DNA from: Bacillota bacterium
GTDB lineage: Bacteria > Bacillota > Clostridia > Lachnospirales > Lachnospiraceae
Assembly (NCBI GenBank): GCA_023411225.1
Contig: JAEYPA010000136.1
Location: 1-51,518 of the forward strand
Direction of reading: 5' to 3'
Length of the DNA stretch: 51,518 nucleotides
Shown: positions 1 to 7,799 of the stretch, piece after piece
Position numbering within the stretch: position 1 is the stretch's first letter
How the letters are laid out: the number at the start of each line of letters is the position of its first letter
Made by a program: the position numbers and the translations under genes
Notes under the pieces: generated by a model
Told to the model about the DNA's origin: nothing
What the model saw: the letters and a program-made list of their open reading frames with translations, nothing else
The model's database searches: none

Positions 1-48
1 ATCACTGTATATCCAGAATTTGAGGCCAAGGGGAATGGCATCGACTAA
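1..48 (+). CDS. 3' end of an unidentified CDS cut by the window edge
   Basis: Frame 1 is open from the first base and ends at TAA 46-48, giving about 15 C-terminal residues (ITVYPEFEAKGNGID). The fragment is too short to identify. It lies 84 bases ahead of the next gene on the same strand, so the two may be cotranscribed. That this is a real gene end is inferred from position and the open frame only. Confidence 0.4.
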   Translation: MTVYPEFEAKGNGID

Positions 49-132
49 GAGAGCTTTACTATGAAAAGTTAAAAAAGTGAGAAAAAGCGAGTTAACAAGA
101 GAAAAATAAAGATTATTATGGGAGGTATATTT

Positions 133-924
133 ATGCAGTGTATTATTGAGGAGATCATGCGAGAGCAGGTTAATTCGGTGGGAGCTCCAAAAGAGATTCA
201 AGTAAGTTCTTATGCTTGGACTAATCATGGAGAAAGTGGAAAGACTTATACCTATCAGATGAGTAAAGAACGTTTTTCTCGGGATGATAAAAGGGCTTAT
301 CGCATTGTTCTTACGGATGGATTGATATCTCATTTAGTTGCAACTATCGGATATTATGATTTGGTGGATTATAATATAGAGGATTGTATTGGTGACCGCC
401 TGCTGGAACAACTGGCAGGGAAGCTGGGGGTAACAGTTGAAGCTGTTTGGAGCATTATTCTGGAACAATTAAAGCCTCTGCAGCAGGTAATAAAGCAGGA
501 GTTTAGTCAGAGTGAAGAGGCAAAGACGAGTAAACGCAATCAGGAAATTATTAGGGAGTATGAAGAGAAGAAGAGAAAGTTCTGCATGGAATTTGGAATG
601 GATGGTACCAAATATGACCGTTGCTATAATGTGTTTGGAGAATTAATGGATGGTTCCTACTTAAATAAACTTCATGAGCAAGTGGCGGCCAGGCAGCAAT
701 TTAGTGCCAATAGCAAACGAAAGCATAAGGAAAGCTGGCGGCATTTTAGTGGATCATCCGAGAGGTTGTTAAGTCATGCATCCTATAGCCTGGAAGAGCA
801 GGAGATGTTGGAGCGATTTTATAAGACACTTGCTAAGAAATTTCACCCCGATGCTAACCCTGGAGTGGATACTTCTAAGGAAATGCAGTTGCTTAACCAG
901 CTGAAAAACCAGTGGGGTATCTAA
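133..924 (+). CDS. Protein with C-terminal J-domain-like segment
   Basis: Protein of about 263 residues. I place the start at ATG 133 because GGAGGT (121-126) sits seven bases before it; the ATG at 118 precedes that site. The N-terminal two thirds are charged and partly helical, with no family I recognise. The last 45 residues look like the first half of a J-domain: helix II (LERFYKTLAKKF), the diagnostic HPD tripeptide and a short helix III. The J-domain is therefore C-terminal, unlike classical DnaJ, and no zinc-finger or G/F region is visible. By family knowledge the HPD motif stimulates the DnaK ATPase, so this may recruit Hsp70 to a specific client; the client is unknown. There is no signal peptide or membrane segment. 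Confidence 0.65.
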   Translation: MQCIIEEIMREQVNSVGAPKEIQVSSYAWTNHGESGKTYTYQMSKERFSRDDKRAYRIVLTDGLISHLVATIGYYDLVDYNIEDCIGDRLLEQLAGKLGVTVEAVWSIILEQLKPLQQVIKQEFSQSEEAKTSKRNQEIIREYEEKKRKFCMEFGMDGTKYDRCYNVFGELMDGSYLNKLHEQVAARQQFSANSKRKHKESWRHFSGSSERLLSHASYSLEEQEMLERFYKTLAKKFHPDANPGVDTSKEMQLLNQLKNQWGI

Positions 925-1007
925 AAAAAAACACAAAGAGTATTGATTTGTTTTAGAAAATAATATAAAATGGTTTCATGTACCAAACAAGATAGTTTTT
1001 AAAACTA

Positions 1008-1036
1008 TTTACAAAAAATGTAGAAATATATAATAT
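1008..1036 (+). promoter_or_regulatory. Probable promoter of degV
   Basis: TTTACA at 1008-1013 is followed after 17 bases by TAATAT at 1031-1036, overlapping TATAAT at 1029-1034. It lies about 45 bases before the degV start in an A+T-rich gap, so it is a plausible but not unique choice. Confidence 0.4.
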
Positions 1037-1079
1037 ATTATCGTAGAGATTTTATAAGACTCTGAGAAGGGGTGGCACT

Positions 1080-1949
1080 ATGTCATTTGAAATTATTACA
1101 GACTCATCAGCAAATTTGCCAGAGAGTATGATTGATGAATATAATCTTCATGTTATGTCTTTGGTTTTTCGAGTTAATGGACAAGAATATCTAGGCTATA
1201 AAAAAGGTGAGACGATTGATTTGTCAAAGTTTTATGCGATGATGAGAGACAAGGAGAATATTACCACGTCTCTTCTTAATATTGAAGATTGCATGAAATT
1301 CATGAAGAACCTATTAGAGCAGGGTAAAGATATCCTCTATATAGGATTTTCCTCTGGGCTTAGTGGAAGCTTCCAAGTAGCAGATATTGTTGCAAAGCAG
1401 TTACAGGAAGAATATCCAGAGCGTAAGATTTACACAGTAGATACTTTGGCTGCAGCTTTGGGAGAAGGTTTACTTGTTTATCTGGCCTGCCAGAAAAGAT
1501 TAGAAGGCTGTTCTATTGAAGAAGTATATCAGTGGTTATTAGATAATCGCCTTAAACTTTGCCATTGGTTTACTGTGGATGATTTATTTTTCTTAAAACG
1601 TGGAGGAAGAGTGTCTCAGGCTTCTGCTATCGTTGGAAGCATACTTAGTATAAAACCTGTTATGCATGTAGATGATGAGGGTCACTTAATTGTTATGGAG
1701 AAGGTTCGTGGCCGTAAAAAATCATTAGAAAGTTTAGTAAAACATATGGAAGAGACAGTAATTGATCCGGAGAATCAACATATCTTTATTTCTCATGGAG
1801 ATTGTTTGGAAGACGCACAGTATGTAGAACAAATGGTTCGAGAAAGATGGAAAGTGAAGGATGTCTTAGTTCATATTCTAGATCCTGTTATTGGTGCTCA
1901 TTCGGGACCTGGAACAGTGGCTTTATTCTTTGTGGGATCAAAGAGATAA
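1080..1949 (+). CDS. DegV family fatty-acid-binding protein
   Basis: This 289-residue protein matches DegV from end to end. It opens with the family signature ITDSSANLP and carries the Ser/Thr-rich acyl-binding segments ITTSLLN and GFSSGLSGSF, then VDTLAAALGEG and FFLKRGGRVS. By family knowledge DegV (FakB-like) proteins bind a single fatty acid, and FakB members present it to the kinase FakA for phospholipid synthesis. No fakA-like DAK kinase is nearby, so a FakB role is only possible. The ribosome site AAGGGGTGG precedes the start. The gene is monocistronic, with a 17-bp stem terminator 20 bases downstream. It is soluble and cytoplasmic. Confidence 0.9.
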   Translation: MSFEIITDSSANLPESMIDEYNLHVMSLVFRVNGQEYLGYKKGETIDLSKFYAMMRDKENITTSLLNIEDCMKFMKNLLEQGKDILYIGFSSGLSGSFQVADIVAKQLQEEYPERKIYTVDTLAAALGEGLLVYLACQKRLEGCSIEEVYQWLLDNRLKLCHWFTVDDLFFLKRGGRVSQASAIVGSILSIKPVMHVDDEGHLIVMEKVRGRKKSLESLVKHMEETVIDPENQHIFISHGDCLEDAQYVEQMVRERWKVKDVLVHILDPVIGAHSGPGTVALFFVGSKR

Positions 1950-1968
1950 TGGAATCTTATATAGTAAT

Positions 1969-2026
1969 AACAAAGGAACAGGTTCTGCTGATGTAATTTC
2001 AGTTGAACCTGTTCCTTTGTTGTTCT
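1969..2026 (+). terminator. Strong intrinsic terminator after degV
   Basis: A perfect 17-bp inverted repeat pairs 1969-1985 with 2005-2021 around a 19-base loop. The 3' arm is rich in T and is followed by TGTT. Confidence 0.75.
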
Positions 2027-2391
2027 GAGAAAATAAACCTTTTGCCATTCAATCACAGATAGTAAGATAAGTGGTAACAGAATTGATTTTATAAATAGAG
2101 GAGAAATGAAGAAAAGTAGGAGCATAAGACTTGCTTTTGAACGGTAGGATCTCTGATAAGGTTATTATAGCAAGAACTAATGTGTTTACCAAGAATTTTA
2201 CATAGAAGTCAAATAAGTACTAGTTAGGCTGTCATTTGCATTGAGAAACTACATGATATGTGAACTTACTTTATAAAAATTGATATAGAACGAAATAGCG
2301 GATAAAATACAATATAAAATAATTATTATTCCCATAAAATAAAAGAAATAGAAAAATGATGAAAATGTGGCTTTTCTAACTCGACTAAATG
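2027..2391. other. Long A+T-rich intergenic stretch, no gene seen
   Basis: Between the degV terminator and the promoter of the next gene I see no open frame with a convincing start, no RNA motif and no repeat. The reading frames present on either strand lack ribosome sites and are low-complexity Phe/Tyr-rich. Confidence 0.5.
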
Positions 2392-2400
2392 TGCTATAAT
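2392..2400 (+). promoter_or_regulatory. Extended -10 promoter
   Basis: TGCTATAAT is a perfect extended -10 element 53 bases before the next start codon. No good -35 is visible, which extended -10 promoters tolerate. Confidence 0.5.
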
Positions 2401-2453
2401 ACGACATAAGATATAAATATCTTAACGAAAAATTTACATACAGGAGGAACAAA

Positions 2454-2843
2454 ATGGAGAATCAAAACAAAAGTAACAACACAATTGCACTGGCTTTGAG
2501 TATTGTAGGTCTTGTTCTAGGAACTTTAGGTGGAATTCTATTTGGTGTCTTTTGTGCAATTCCAGGCCTAATCTGCGGTATCATAGGTATGGTACTTGGA
2601 GCTGATCTTAAGAAGAAAACCCAAAATCAAGTTGGTGGAGCAGCATTCGTAATTGGTTTACTTGCTCTTATCTTCTCAGCAATCTTTGCTATCGGTTGTA
2701 CAGCTTGTGGTAGCCAATGTGGTGGATACGGATGTAAAGGTATTGTTGGAGGATCCTGTTCAGCATCTAATGATATATATGATTCCACTAAAGATGCACA
2801 AGATGCTCTTAATCAACTTCAAGATTTATTTGAAAATCAATAG
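2454..2843 (+). CDS. Small membrane protein with Cys/Gly-rich segment
   Basis: A 129-residue protein. Residues 1-10 are polar, then two hydrophobic glycine-rich helices follow (about 11-50 and 60-83), as in DUF4190-like small membrane proteins. A segment with five cysteines comes next, GCTACGSQCGGYGCKG and a sixth in GGSC, then an acidic helical tail. The cysteines directly follow the second helix and may form disulfides or bind metal outside the membrane; that is inference. The ribosome site is AGGAGG. It stands alone between its own extended -10 promoter and a terminator. Family assignment is tentative. Confidence 0.7.
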   Translation: MENQNKSNNTIALALSIVGLVLGTLGGILFGVFCAIPGLICGIIGMVLGADLKKKTQNQVGGAAFVIGLLALIFSAIFAIGCTACGSQCGGYGCKGIVGGSCSASNDIYDSTKDAQDALNQLQDLFENQ

Positions 2844-2856
2844 AATATAACAGGGT

Positions 2857-2890
2857 TAGAAAATGGAAGCGCTTGGGCTTCCATTTTCTA
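2857..2890 (+). terminator. Intrinsic terminator
   Basis: A perfect 13-bp stem (2857-2869 with 2878-2890) with an 8-base loop lies between the small membrane protein and lgt. It ends 19 bases before the lgt start, so lgt may be reached by read-through. Confidence 0.7.
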
Positions 2891-2909
2891 TCAGATTGAA
2901 AGGATTAGT

Positions 2910-3686
2910 ATGAAACCGTTTTTTGACATCTTCGGAGCGAAAGTTCCATTATATGGGACCTTAATTGTATGTGCATATTTGATTGGTGTGTTTATCGCAA
3001 TTCAAAATGCAAAAAAATATGGTATGCCAAAAGAGGATATTATTTTTGCCAGTACTTATGCGGGAATCGGACTTTTCTTGGGAGCCAAATTTTTATATTT
3101 CATAGTATTGCTACCTAAGTTAATGGGGCACTTTGACTTACTATTTAAGTATCCGGCTGAATTCTTAGAGTATGTCTTTGGAGGGTATGTTTTTTATGGT
3201 GGATTTATAGGGGTGGTGCTTGGAGTATGGATTTATTGCGCTAGATATAAGATATCTAAGATTACTATGATAAATTGTTTGACACCAGTTATCCCATTTA
3301 TACACAGTATTGGAAGAATTGGTTGTTTTATGGCTGGTTGCTGCTATGGTATTGAATATCATGGACCATTGTGCGTACATTTTCCTGTTAACGAGATATC
3401 TCCGGAGCTTAGTCTAGTTCCAAGATTTCCGGTGCAACTGTTGGAAAGTGGTTTAAATATGTTGTTATTTATTGCACTTATGATAGTTGGAAGAAAGAAA
3501 AGACAGGATGCCAAGATACTGGGAATCTATCTAATCTGCTACAGTGTATTACGATTTTTATTGGAATTTTTAAGAGGGGATATTATAAGAGGACAAGTAT
3601 TTGGAATTACTACTTCACAATGGGTAAGCATATTCCTTCTACCCGTTGGAGTTTATATAATACGTAGAAAAGAGTCATCTAAATAG
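2910..3686 (+). CDS. lgt: Prolipoprotein diacylglyceryl transferase
   Basis: Lgt transfers diacylglycerol from phosphatidylglycerol to the lipobox cysteine of prolipoproteins in the membrane. The 258-residue protein has about seven membrane segments and the family motif HSIGRIGCFMAGCCYG, a Cys-rich version of the H-x-x-GR-x-GN signature of proteobacterial Lgt. Further conserved pieces are YVFYGGFIGV, RFPVQLLES and RFLLEFLRGD. Length is near the family norm of 250-290. A weak ribosome site, GAAAGGA, precedes the ATG. It lies between two hairpin terminators and is probably transcribed alone. The Cys-rich variant occurs in a subfamily sometimes annotated only as Lgt-like, so activity is likely but not certain. 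Confidence 0.85.
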   Translation: MKPFFDIFGAKVPLYGTLIVCAYLIGVFIAIQNAKKYGMPKEDIIFASTYAGIGLFLGAKFLYFIVLLPKLMGHFDLLFKYPAEFLEYVFGGYVFYGGFIGVVLGVWIYCARYKISKITMINCLTPVIPFIHSIGRIGCFMAGCCYGIEYHGPLCVHFPVNEISPELSLVPRFPVQLLESGLNMLLFIALMIVGRKKRQDAKILGIYLICYSVLRFLLEFLRGDIIRGQVFGITTSQWVSIFLLPVGVYIIRRKESSK

Positions 3687-3738
3687 TAGATTTTGTTATA
3701 AATAATAAGTATTAGACAGATATATTGACCTAAACTAT

Positions 3739-3775
3739 AATGTAAGTATCTTTGAATAGAGATACTTACATTTTT
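3739..3775 (+). terminator. Intrinsic terminator after lgt
   Basis: A perfect 13-bp stem (3739-3751 with 3760-3772) with an 8-base loop runs into a run of five T. Confidence 0.8.
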
Positions 3776-3828
3776 AATTCCAAGAAGTACATAAATGCGG
3801 AGTAGTAAAACAATAAAAGGAGGTTATT

Positions 3829-4947
3829 ATGGGTTATTTAGGAGAAGAGATAAAAAAACTTGGATTTGGACTAATGCGTCTTCCTAAAAAAGGTAATCAG
3901 TTTGACATAGAACAGGTCAAAGAAATGGTAGATGCTTTTCTCAAGGAGGGATTTACCTATTTTGACACAGCTTGGGCCTATTCCGGTAGTGAGGATGCCA
4001 TCCGCCAGGCTTTAGTGGAGAGATATCCTCGTGAGAGCTTTCAGCTTGCAACAAAAAATGCCGCTTTTGTTAACTGTAAAACCAGAGAAGAAGCAATCTC
4101 GCAGTTTGAAACATCACTGAAACAGACGGGAGCAGGGTATTTTGATTATTATCTGCTTCACAATCTTGGAGAAAATCGTACCAGATTCTTTGATGAGTTC
4201 GATATGTGGAACTTTGTGCAGGAGAAGAAGAAAGAAGGACTTATTAAACATGCGGGCTTTTCTTTTCATTCTACACCAGAGGAATTGGAGGAAATACTAT
4301 CTGCCCATCCGGAAATGGAATTTGTCCAACTGCAGATTAACTACGGGGATTGGGATAACCCAGCTATTCGTTCCAGAGAATGCTACGAAGTGGCAAGAAA
4401 ACATGGGAAGCCAGTGATTATTATGGAACCTGTGAAAGGTGGGATGTTGGCTAATCCACCAGAAGAGGTTCAGGAGGTATTGCGTGAGACAAATCCGCAA
4501 GCATCATTTGCATCCTGGGCGATTCGATTTGCAGCAAGTTTACCTGGAATCATTACAGTGCTTTCTGGCATGAGTAACATGGAACAGATGGAGGACAATT
4601 TGTCCTATATGAAGAATTTTAATCGTTTATCAGAGATTGAATATGCTACTATAGATAAGGCACAGAAAGTACTTAATGACATACCACTTATACCATGTAC
4701 AAGTTGCAATTACTGTGTTAAGGTATGTCCGAATGATATCGGTCTCTCTGGTTCCTTTACCGCATACAATTATTTGACCTTGTATAGAAATATTGATGCT
4801 GCCAAGGACCAAATGGGTTGGCTAGTAGATGGTCATGATAGAAAGCATGCTTCTGAGTGTATAAAGTGTGGGGTATGTGAAGAGGTATGTCCTCAGCATA
4901 TTTCAATTCGTGAAGAATTAGAGAAGGTAAGTAAGGCATTTGATTAA
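3829..4947 (+). CDS. Aldo/keto reductase with C-terminal 4Fe-4S ferredoxin domain
   Basis: A 372-residue cytoplasmic protein. Residues 1-280 form an aldo/keto reductase barrel with FGLMRLP at the N terminus, the catalytic Asp and Tyr in FDTAWAYSGSE, the Lys in LATKNA and the His in YYLLHN. The C-terminal 90 residues carry two ferredoxin motifs, CTSCNYCVKVCP and CIKCGVCEEVCP, predicted to hold two 4Fe-4S clusters. This AKR-ferredoxin fusion is common in anaerobic Clostridia; its physiological substrate is generally not known. The ribosome site AAGGAGG is strong. It overlaps nothing, but the ECF S component starts 19 bases after its stop, so the two form a likely operon. A redox link to vitamin uptake cannot be shown here. 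Confidence 0.9.
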   Translation: MGYLGEEIKKLGFGLMRLPKKGNQFDIEQVKEMVDAFLKEGFTYFDTAWAYSGSEDAIRQALVERYPRESFQLATKNAAFVNCKTREEAISQFETSLKQTGAGYFDYYLLHNLGENRTRFFDEFDMWNFVQEKKKEGLIKHAGFSFHSTPEELEEILSAHPEMEFVQLQINYGDWDNPAIRSRECYEVARKHGKPVIIMEPVKGGMLANPPEEVQEVLRETNPQASFASWAIRFAASLPGIITVLSGMSNMEQMEDNLSYMKNFNRLSEIEYATIDKAQKVLNDIPLIPCTSCNYCVKVCPNDIGLSGSFTAYNYLTLYRNIDAAKDQMGWLVDGHDRKHASECIKCGVCEEVCPQHISIREELEKVSKAFD

Positions 4948-4966
4948 AATGAAAAGGAGACCAACT

Positions 4967-5530
4967 ATGAATAATACAATGACAAGAACAATAAAAAAAT
5001 CACATTTATCAATAAAAACGCAGACAATTGCGACCCTTGCTGCGATTGTCGGGGCTGTCGTAGTTCCTCAAATGTTTCATGCAATGGGAGCAGTATCCGG
5101 TCTAGGAGATGCCTTAGGTAATACCTTCCTGCCAATGCATTTACCTATTATTTTGGTAGGTTTATTGGCTGGGCCATATGCAGGCGCTATCTCAGGTCTT
5201 CTTGGACCAATGGTTAGCTATGCTTTAACTGGTATGCCAGCAATTACATTGCTTCCATTTATGATGTTAGAGCTTATGATTTATGGTTTGTCAGCTGGAT
5301 TGCTTCGCAATGTGAAAGTACCAACCATAGGAAAAGTTGTAGTGATACAGTTTGCAGGGCGTGTAGTTCGTGCTCTTGCGATTCTTGCGGCAGTTAATTT
5401 ACTTGGCAACACAAGCATTAAGGTATCTATTATTTGGACCAGCATAGCTGCTGGTATTCCAGGATTAGTACTTCAGTGGACATTATTGCCTCTTATTATC
5501 TATCGAATTGAAAACAGTAGAAGAGCATAA
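4967..5530 (+). CDS. ECF transporter S component (PF12822-like)
   Basis: Protein of 187 residues, substrate-binding membrane subunit of an energy-coupling factor vitamin transporter. I use ATG 4967 because AAGGAGA (4954-4960) sits six bases before it; the upstream ATG at 4940 overlaps the previous gene and adds a non-conserved leader. Six hydrophobic segments are visible. The FLPMHLPIILVGLLAGPYAGAI region and the following GLLGPMVSYALTGMP are typical of the PF12822 ECF S group, which includes pantothenate and corrinoid transporters. The substrate is not readable. The EcfA1/A2/T module is absent from the window and is presumably shared from elsewhere (group II ECF arrangement). It is probably cotranscribed with the preceding aldo/keto reductase. 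Confidence 0.8.
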   Translation: MNNTMTRTIKKSHLSIKTQTIATLAAIVGAVVVPQMFHAMGAVSGLGDALGNTFLPMHLPIILVGLLAGPYAGAISGLLGPMVSYALTGMPAITLLPFMMLELMIYGLSAGLLRNVKVPTIGKVVVIQFAGRVVRALAILAAVNLLGNTSIKVSIIWTSIAAGIPGLVLQWTLLPLIIYRIENSRRA

Positions 5531-5554
5531 CGGTGAAATAAGTATAAACATATA

Positions 5555-5596
5555 GAAGAACCGCCCTCTGTCTAAATGACAGGAGGGCGGTTCTTC
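5555..5596. terminator. GC-rich hairpin between ECF gene and tRNA-Arg
   Basis: A 14-bp stem (5555-5568 with 5583-5596) has an inner extension. It lies 24 bases after the ECF S-component stop and 8 bases beyond the tRNA 3' end, so it can end both converging transcripts. No long T run is present on either side. Confidence 0.6.
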
Positions 5597-5603
5597 ATGC
5601 ATA

Positions 5604-5675
5604 TGCATCTAATGGGAGTCGAACCCATGCACATGGCTCCGGAGGCCATTGCTCTATCCACTGAGCTATAGATGC
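5604..5675 (-). tRNA. tRNA-Arg (anticodon CCG)
   Basis: The minus strand folds as a tRNA. The acceptor stem pairs GCATCTA with TAGATGC and the discriminator is A. The D arm is GCTC...GAGC, the anticodon stem is ATGGC/GCCAT around the loop CTCCGGA, so the anticodon is CCG and reads CGG. The T arm contains GGGTTCGACTCCC. The 3' CCA is not encoded. Confidence 0.95.
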
Positions 5676-5688
5676 AGATTCGAACTCT

Positions 5689-5717
5689 ATTATATGCGAT
5701 GAAAAGAAAAATGTAAA
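5689..5717 (-). promoter_or_regulatory. Promoter of tRNA-Arg
   Basis: On the minus strand TTTACA (5712-5717) and TATAAT (5689-5694) are separated by exactly 17 bases, placing transcription start a few bases before the tRNA 5' end. Confidence 0.8.
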
Positions 5718-5978
5718 GGACATTCAACAAAAACGTAAAGATAAAATATTACAAAAATGTTACAAAGCGTAGGAAAATTATGTTGCTTTTTTATCCTTAA
5801 TTTGTTAGTATAACAATAGAATGTTAGTTTAAGATGCATATGGAATCAGATTTTAATGATTTTGAATATATTAAAATACATTATACATAAAATAGTTGGA
5901 GAATTTTCTACATCAATAGAATATGAATAAGTATGAATCTTGCCAATGCAGACCGTAAACAATGCGAGATGAATGAGT
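5718..5978. other. A+T-rich intergenic DNA
   Basis: The rest of the 5531-5992 gap, upstream of both the tRNA and the next gene. It holds several A+T-rich -10-like hexamers but no open frame, hairpin or repeat that I can support. Confidence 0.4.
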
Positions 5979-5992
5979 AAGGAGACTAAAGT

Positions 5993-6877
5993 ATGAATTT
6001 TCGATTAAAGTTAAAATATAAAAAAATAATATTTGCAGTATCGTTGGGAACCATGGCAATTGGACTTGCTATCTTATCTATTAATACTAAGAGTGACGTA
6101 GAGACGAGCGCTCCTAATGCGGCAAGTGCTTCTCCAGGAGTAACTATTTCAAGTAGCCCTACCCCAGGTGATACTTCAAAGTCACCGAATCCAAGTGGGA
6201 AGGATGCAGTTATAACAACAAAGCTTCAGAAGAATGCATATCCTGAGATTAATAATGTTGTAACTAAGTATATGGAAGCCTGTATGAAGGCGGACATGGA
6301 CACCCTTAAAACGATTGTCAGTGAGGTGGATAAGCTTAACAAGGCAGACTTAGAACGTCGTTATGAATATATTGAAGCAATCAAGAATATTGATTGTTAC
6401 ACGTTGCCTGGTCTTGATGAGAATACATTTATTGTTTATGTATATCATGAAAGCAAACTTGTGAACATAGAGACAATGGCTCCAGGCTTAATTGTTCTTT
6501 ATGTGTCCTTAGCTGAGGATGGCAACTATGTCATTATGTTGGATCCGTTAGATGAAGCTATTAAGAAAGAAATGACCGTAGCTTTAAAACGACAAGATGT
6601 ACAGGAATTGATAAAAACAGTAAATAAAAATATGGAGCAGGCTATGGCACAGGATGCCAATCTAAAGAAATTTGAAGATAAGTTGTCTAAGGCTGTGGAG
6701 GATAATAAAGCCAAAGCAAGTCCTTCGCCAGCGGCAAGCAAGGCACCGGTCAAAGTAAGTCCTTCGCCAGCAACAAGCAAGGCACCAGTCAAAGTAAGCC
6801 CTTCGCCAGCAGCAAGCAAAGCACCAACCACAAGTGCTTCGCCAAAAGCCAAAGTATTTCCTAAAACGGCTAATTAA
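5993..6877 (+). CDS. Membrane-anchored extracytoplasmic protein with Pro/Ser/Ala repeats
   Basis: A 294-residue protein. Residues 1-9 are basic and 12-29 hydrophobic, making a signal anchor or uncleaved signal peptide without a lipobox Cys. Residues 35-70 are a Ser/Pro/Thr-rich linker. Residues 75-235 form a folded charged domain (about 160 residues, mixed helix and strand, NTF2-like in length, no family recognised). From residue 243 a 13-residue unit, SPSPAASKAPVKV, occurs twice and then once in a diverged form, ending in a basic tail. Such low-complexity tails usually span or contact the wall. The start is supported by AAGGAG nine bases upstream. It is followed by a terminator and is monocistronic. 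Confidence 0.75.
   Translation: MNFRLKLKYKKIIFAVSLGTMAIGLAILSINTKSDVETSAPNAASASPGVTISSSPTPGDTSKSPNPSGKDAVITTKLQKNAYPEINNVVTKYMEACMKADMDTLKTIVSEVDKLNKADLERRYEYIEAIKNIDCYTLPGLDENTFIVYVYHESKLVNIETMAPGLIVLYVSLAEDGNYVIMLDPLDEAIKKEMTVALKRQDVQELIKTVNKNMEQAMAQDANLKKFEDKLSKAVEDNKAKASPSPAASKAPVKVSPSPATSKAPVKVSPSPAASKAPTTSASPKAKVFPKTAN
6719..6835 (+). repeat. Three tandem 39-bp repeats
   Basis: Units at 6719-6757, 6758-6796 and 6797-6835, in frame, encode SPSPAASKAPVKV and variants. The first two are nearly identical at the DNA level; the third diverges at its end. Confidence 0.85.
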
Positions 6878-6895
6878 TATAATATGGATATTTGC

Positions 6896-6936
6896 AATGC
6901 CATAGCAGTAGACACCTATTGTTATGGCATTTTTTA
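6896..6936 (+). terminator. Intrinsic terminator
   Basis: Stem 6896-6911 pairs with 6916-6931 with G-T wobbles and is followed by six T. Confidence 0.75.
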
Positions 6937-7038
6937 TGTTATTACGGTAAGACTATAAGAGAGATGACATTCTGCTTGCAGTTTTTCTCATTTTCCAATA
7001 CAATTTAATCTATAATATATTTAGAATGAGGACAATCG

Positions 7039-7770
7039 ATGGATCAAAAGAAGTATGGACAGGATGTTAGTAATGGCATCCGCATAAATAAATACCTAAG
7101 TAATGTTGGAGTTTGCTCCCGTAGAGAAGCAGACCGACTAATTGAAGCCGGCAAGATTACCATAGATGGTAAGGTGGCAGAGATGGGAACAAGAGTTTTT
7201 GAAACCAGTAACATCTGTGTCAATGGAAAACCAATTAAAAAGGATGAGGATTTTACCTTGATTGCATTTAATAAGCCAAGGGGAATCGTATGCACCTCTT
7301 TTCGACATGATAAAGACAATATCATTGACTTCTTAAAGTTTGAGAAGCGTATCTACCCAATCGGAAGATTGGACAAGGATTCAGAAGGTCTGATTCTCCT
7401 TACCAACAAAGGGGAGCTGGTAGATAAGATTCTTAGAGGAAGCAACTATCATGAGAAAGAATATGTGGTTAAGGTAAATAAGAAATTGACCAAGGAATTT
7501 GTGAAGGGGATGTCTGAAGGAGTTCCTATTTTAGATACTGTTACCAGACCTTGTGTCATTACTCCTGAGAGTGACAATAGTTTTCGAATCGTGCTAACTC
7601 AGGGCTTGAACCGCCAGATTCGAAGAATGTGTGAACACTTTGGGTATCATGTGGTATCCTTAAAAAGGGTTCGCGTCATGAACATTAAACTAGGACGCCT
7701 TAAGACAGGCACCTACCGCAATGTTACCAGTCAGGAAATAGAAGAGTTAAAACGATTGTTGGAGGAATAA
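7039..7770 (+). CDS. rluF: 23S rRNA pseudouridine synthase, RluF type
   Basis: RluF isomerises uridine to pseudouridine in 23S rRNA (U2604 in E. coli) and can also act on a tRNA. The 243-residue protein has an N-terminal S4 RNA-binding domain (about residues 13-70: IRINKYLSNVGVCSRREADR) and a RsuA/RluB-family catalytic domain. The catalytic Asp is D112 in GRLDKDSEGL. RluF-like stretches are NYHEKEYVV, GVPILDTVTRPC and GLNRQIRRMCEHFGY. Length fits a core RluF without the long E. coli tail. GAGGA lies six bases before the ATG. ligA starts 29 bases after its stop on the same strand, so the two are probably cotranscribed. Confidence 0.88.
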   Translation: MDQKKYGQDVSNGIRINKYLSNVGVCSRREADRLIEAGKITIDGKVAEMGTRVFETSNICVNGKPIKKDEDFTLIAFNKPRGIVCTSFRHDKDNIIDFLKFEKRIYPIGRLDKDSEGLILLTNKGELVDKILRGSNYHEKEYVVKVNKKLTKEFVKGMSEGVPILDTVTRPCVITPESDNSFRIVLTQGLNRQIRRMCEHFGYHVVSLKRVRVMNIKLGRLKTGTYRNVTSQEIEELKRLLEE

Positions 7771-7799
7771 AATAAGGGTTGGAAAAGGAGAAAAGTAAC

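Noticed and set aside
6526..6852. A 108-residue open frame opposite the repeat protein gene
   Set aside because: It is antisense to a repetitive coding region, has no ribosome site and its sequence simply mirrors the repeats.
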